Source: an uncultured Verrucomicrobiota bacterium
GTDB taxonomy: Bacteria > Verrucomicrobiota > Kiritimatiellia > RFP12 > UBA1067
DNA length: 5,114 nt
NCBI GenBank assembly: GCA_946631345.1
Contig: CAMPAA010000219.1
Span: forward strand, 1 to 5,114
Direction: 5' to 3'
Positions 5,020-5,114 of this stretch are shown one piece after another; position 1 is the first letter of the stretch; every line of letters begins with the position of its first letter. The notes below the pieces were generated by a model. That model saw only the letters and a program-made list of their open reading frames with translations. It ran no database searches and was not told the origin of the DNA. The position numbers were made by a program, and so were the translations under genes.

Positions 5020-5114
5020 CCGTGCGGACACCCCGAAATCCGCATGTGGACCCCCCGAGCCCCGCCTGTGGACAAACGGATTCCGCCTGTGGACAAAACC
5101 TTTTCCGTGTCTGG
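5020..5114. repeat. Tandem repeat of 21-22 bp with TGTGGACAA core (DnaA-box-like), running off the window
   Basis: CCGCCTGTGGACAAA is repeated exactly at 5062 and 5083. A diverged copy (CCGCATGTGGACC) starts at 5040, a weaker one (CCGTGCGGACA) at 5020, and a possible one (CCGTGTCTGG) at 5105. Start-to-start spacing is 20, 22, 21 and 22 bp, close to two helical turns. The core TGTGGACAA at 5067-5075 and 5088-5096 is the complement of TTGTCCACA, the DnaA-box form used by high-GC bacteria such as Streptomyces and Mycobacterium. No gene is supported between 4915 and 5114; several frames are open to the edge, which is expected for a tandem repeat. Confidence 0.7.

Noticed and set aside
4950..5114. 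Frames open to the right edge, including an ATG at 4950 and a minus-strand frame reading LSTGG repeats
   Set aside because: They translate the tandem repeat in several frames, are proline-rich or low-complexity, and lack a good ribosome binding site; without the next bases none can be supported.
5020..5114. CRISPR array interpretation of the right-edge repeat
   Set aside because: Unit spacing of 21-22 bp leaves no room for 30-bp spacers, and the units diverge steadily.

Overview
The window is high-GC bacterial DNA (roughly 60% by eye) carrying four clear protein genes, one short gene remnant and an unusually readable set of promoters. The best lineage clue is a 660-residue fusion of MurC and MurB, two cytoplasmic peptidoglycan-precursor enzymes that are normally separate. 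A MurB/MurC fusion enzyme is known from Verrucomicrobium spinosum, so a member of the Verrucomicrobiota/Kiritimatiellota/Lentisphaerota (PVC) group is my inference; no rRNA or other phylogenetic marker is present to confirm it.

Layout. Bases 1-591 (+) are the 3' end of a gene that starts left of the window; its product has weak tryptophan/proline-spaced repeats and no recognised function. It converges, with only 23 bp between, on the MurC-MurB fusion (2597 to 615, -). Upstream of the fusion on the same strand lies the 3' part of a small secreted-type or lipoprotein-type gene (2653-2868 or 2904, -) whose front half is missing; the break coincides with the intrinsic terminator of the next gene, yebC (3686 to 2922, -). 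The 317-bp interval 3687-4003 is a divergent control region. It holds a near-consensus promoter and Shine-Dalgarno for yebC, a ten-codon open frame with its own -10 box and perfect Shine-Dalgarno, a 26-bp alternating purine-pyrimidine tract (Z-DNA-prone), repeated TTGCG words, and an extended -10 promoter for the rightward gene. That gene (4004-4855, +) encodes a HAD-IIA family phosphatase and is followed by a strong hairpin. The last 200 bp contain no convincing gene but carry a 21-22-bp-period tandem repeat built around TGTGGACAA, the complement of a TTGTCCACA DnaA-box-like word, running off the right edge.

How it works together. The genes are not an obvious pathway operon: a cell-wall precursor enzyme, a translation/regulatory factor and a phosphatase sit as separate transcription units. 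The shared theme is transcription and translation signals. Three promoters have the form TGN-TA(T/C)AAT. In the MurC-MurB and HAD genes this element ends only 7-8 nt before the start codon and no Shine-Dalgarno is present, which predicts leaderless or near-leaderless mRNAs, whereas yebC has a 40-nt leader with AAAGGAG. No CRISPR array, tRNA, rRNA or insertion sequence is visible.
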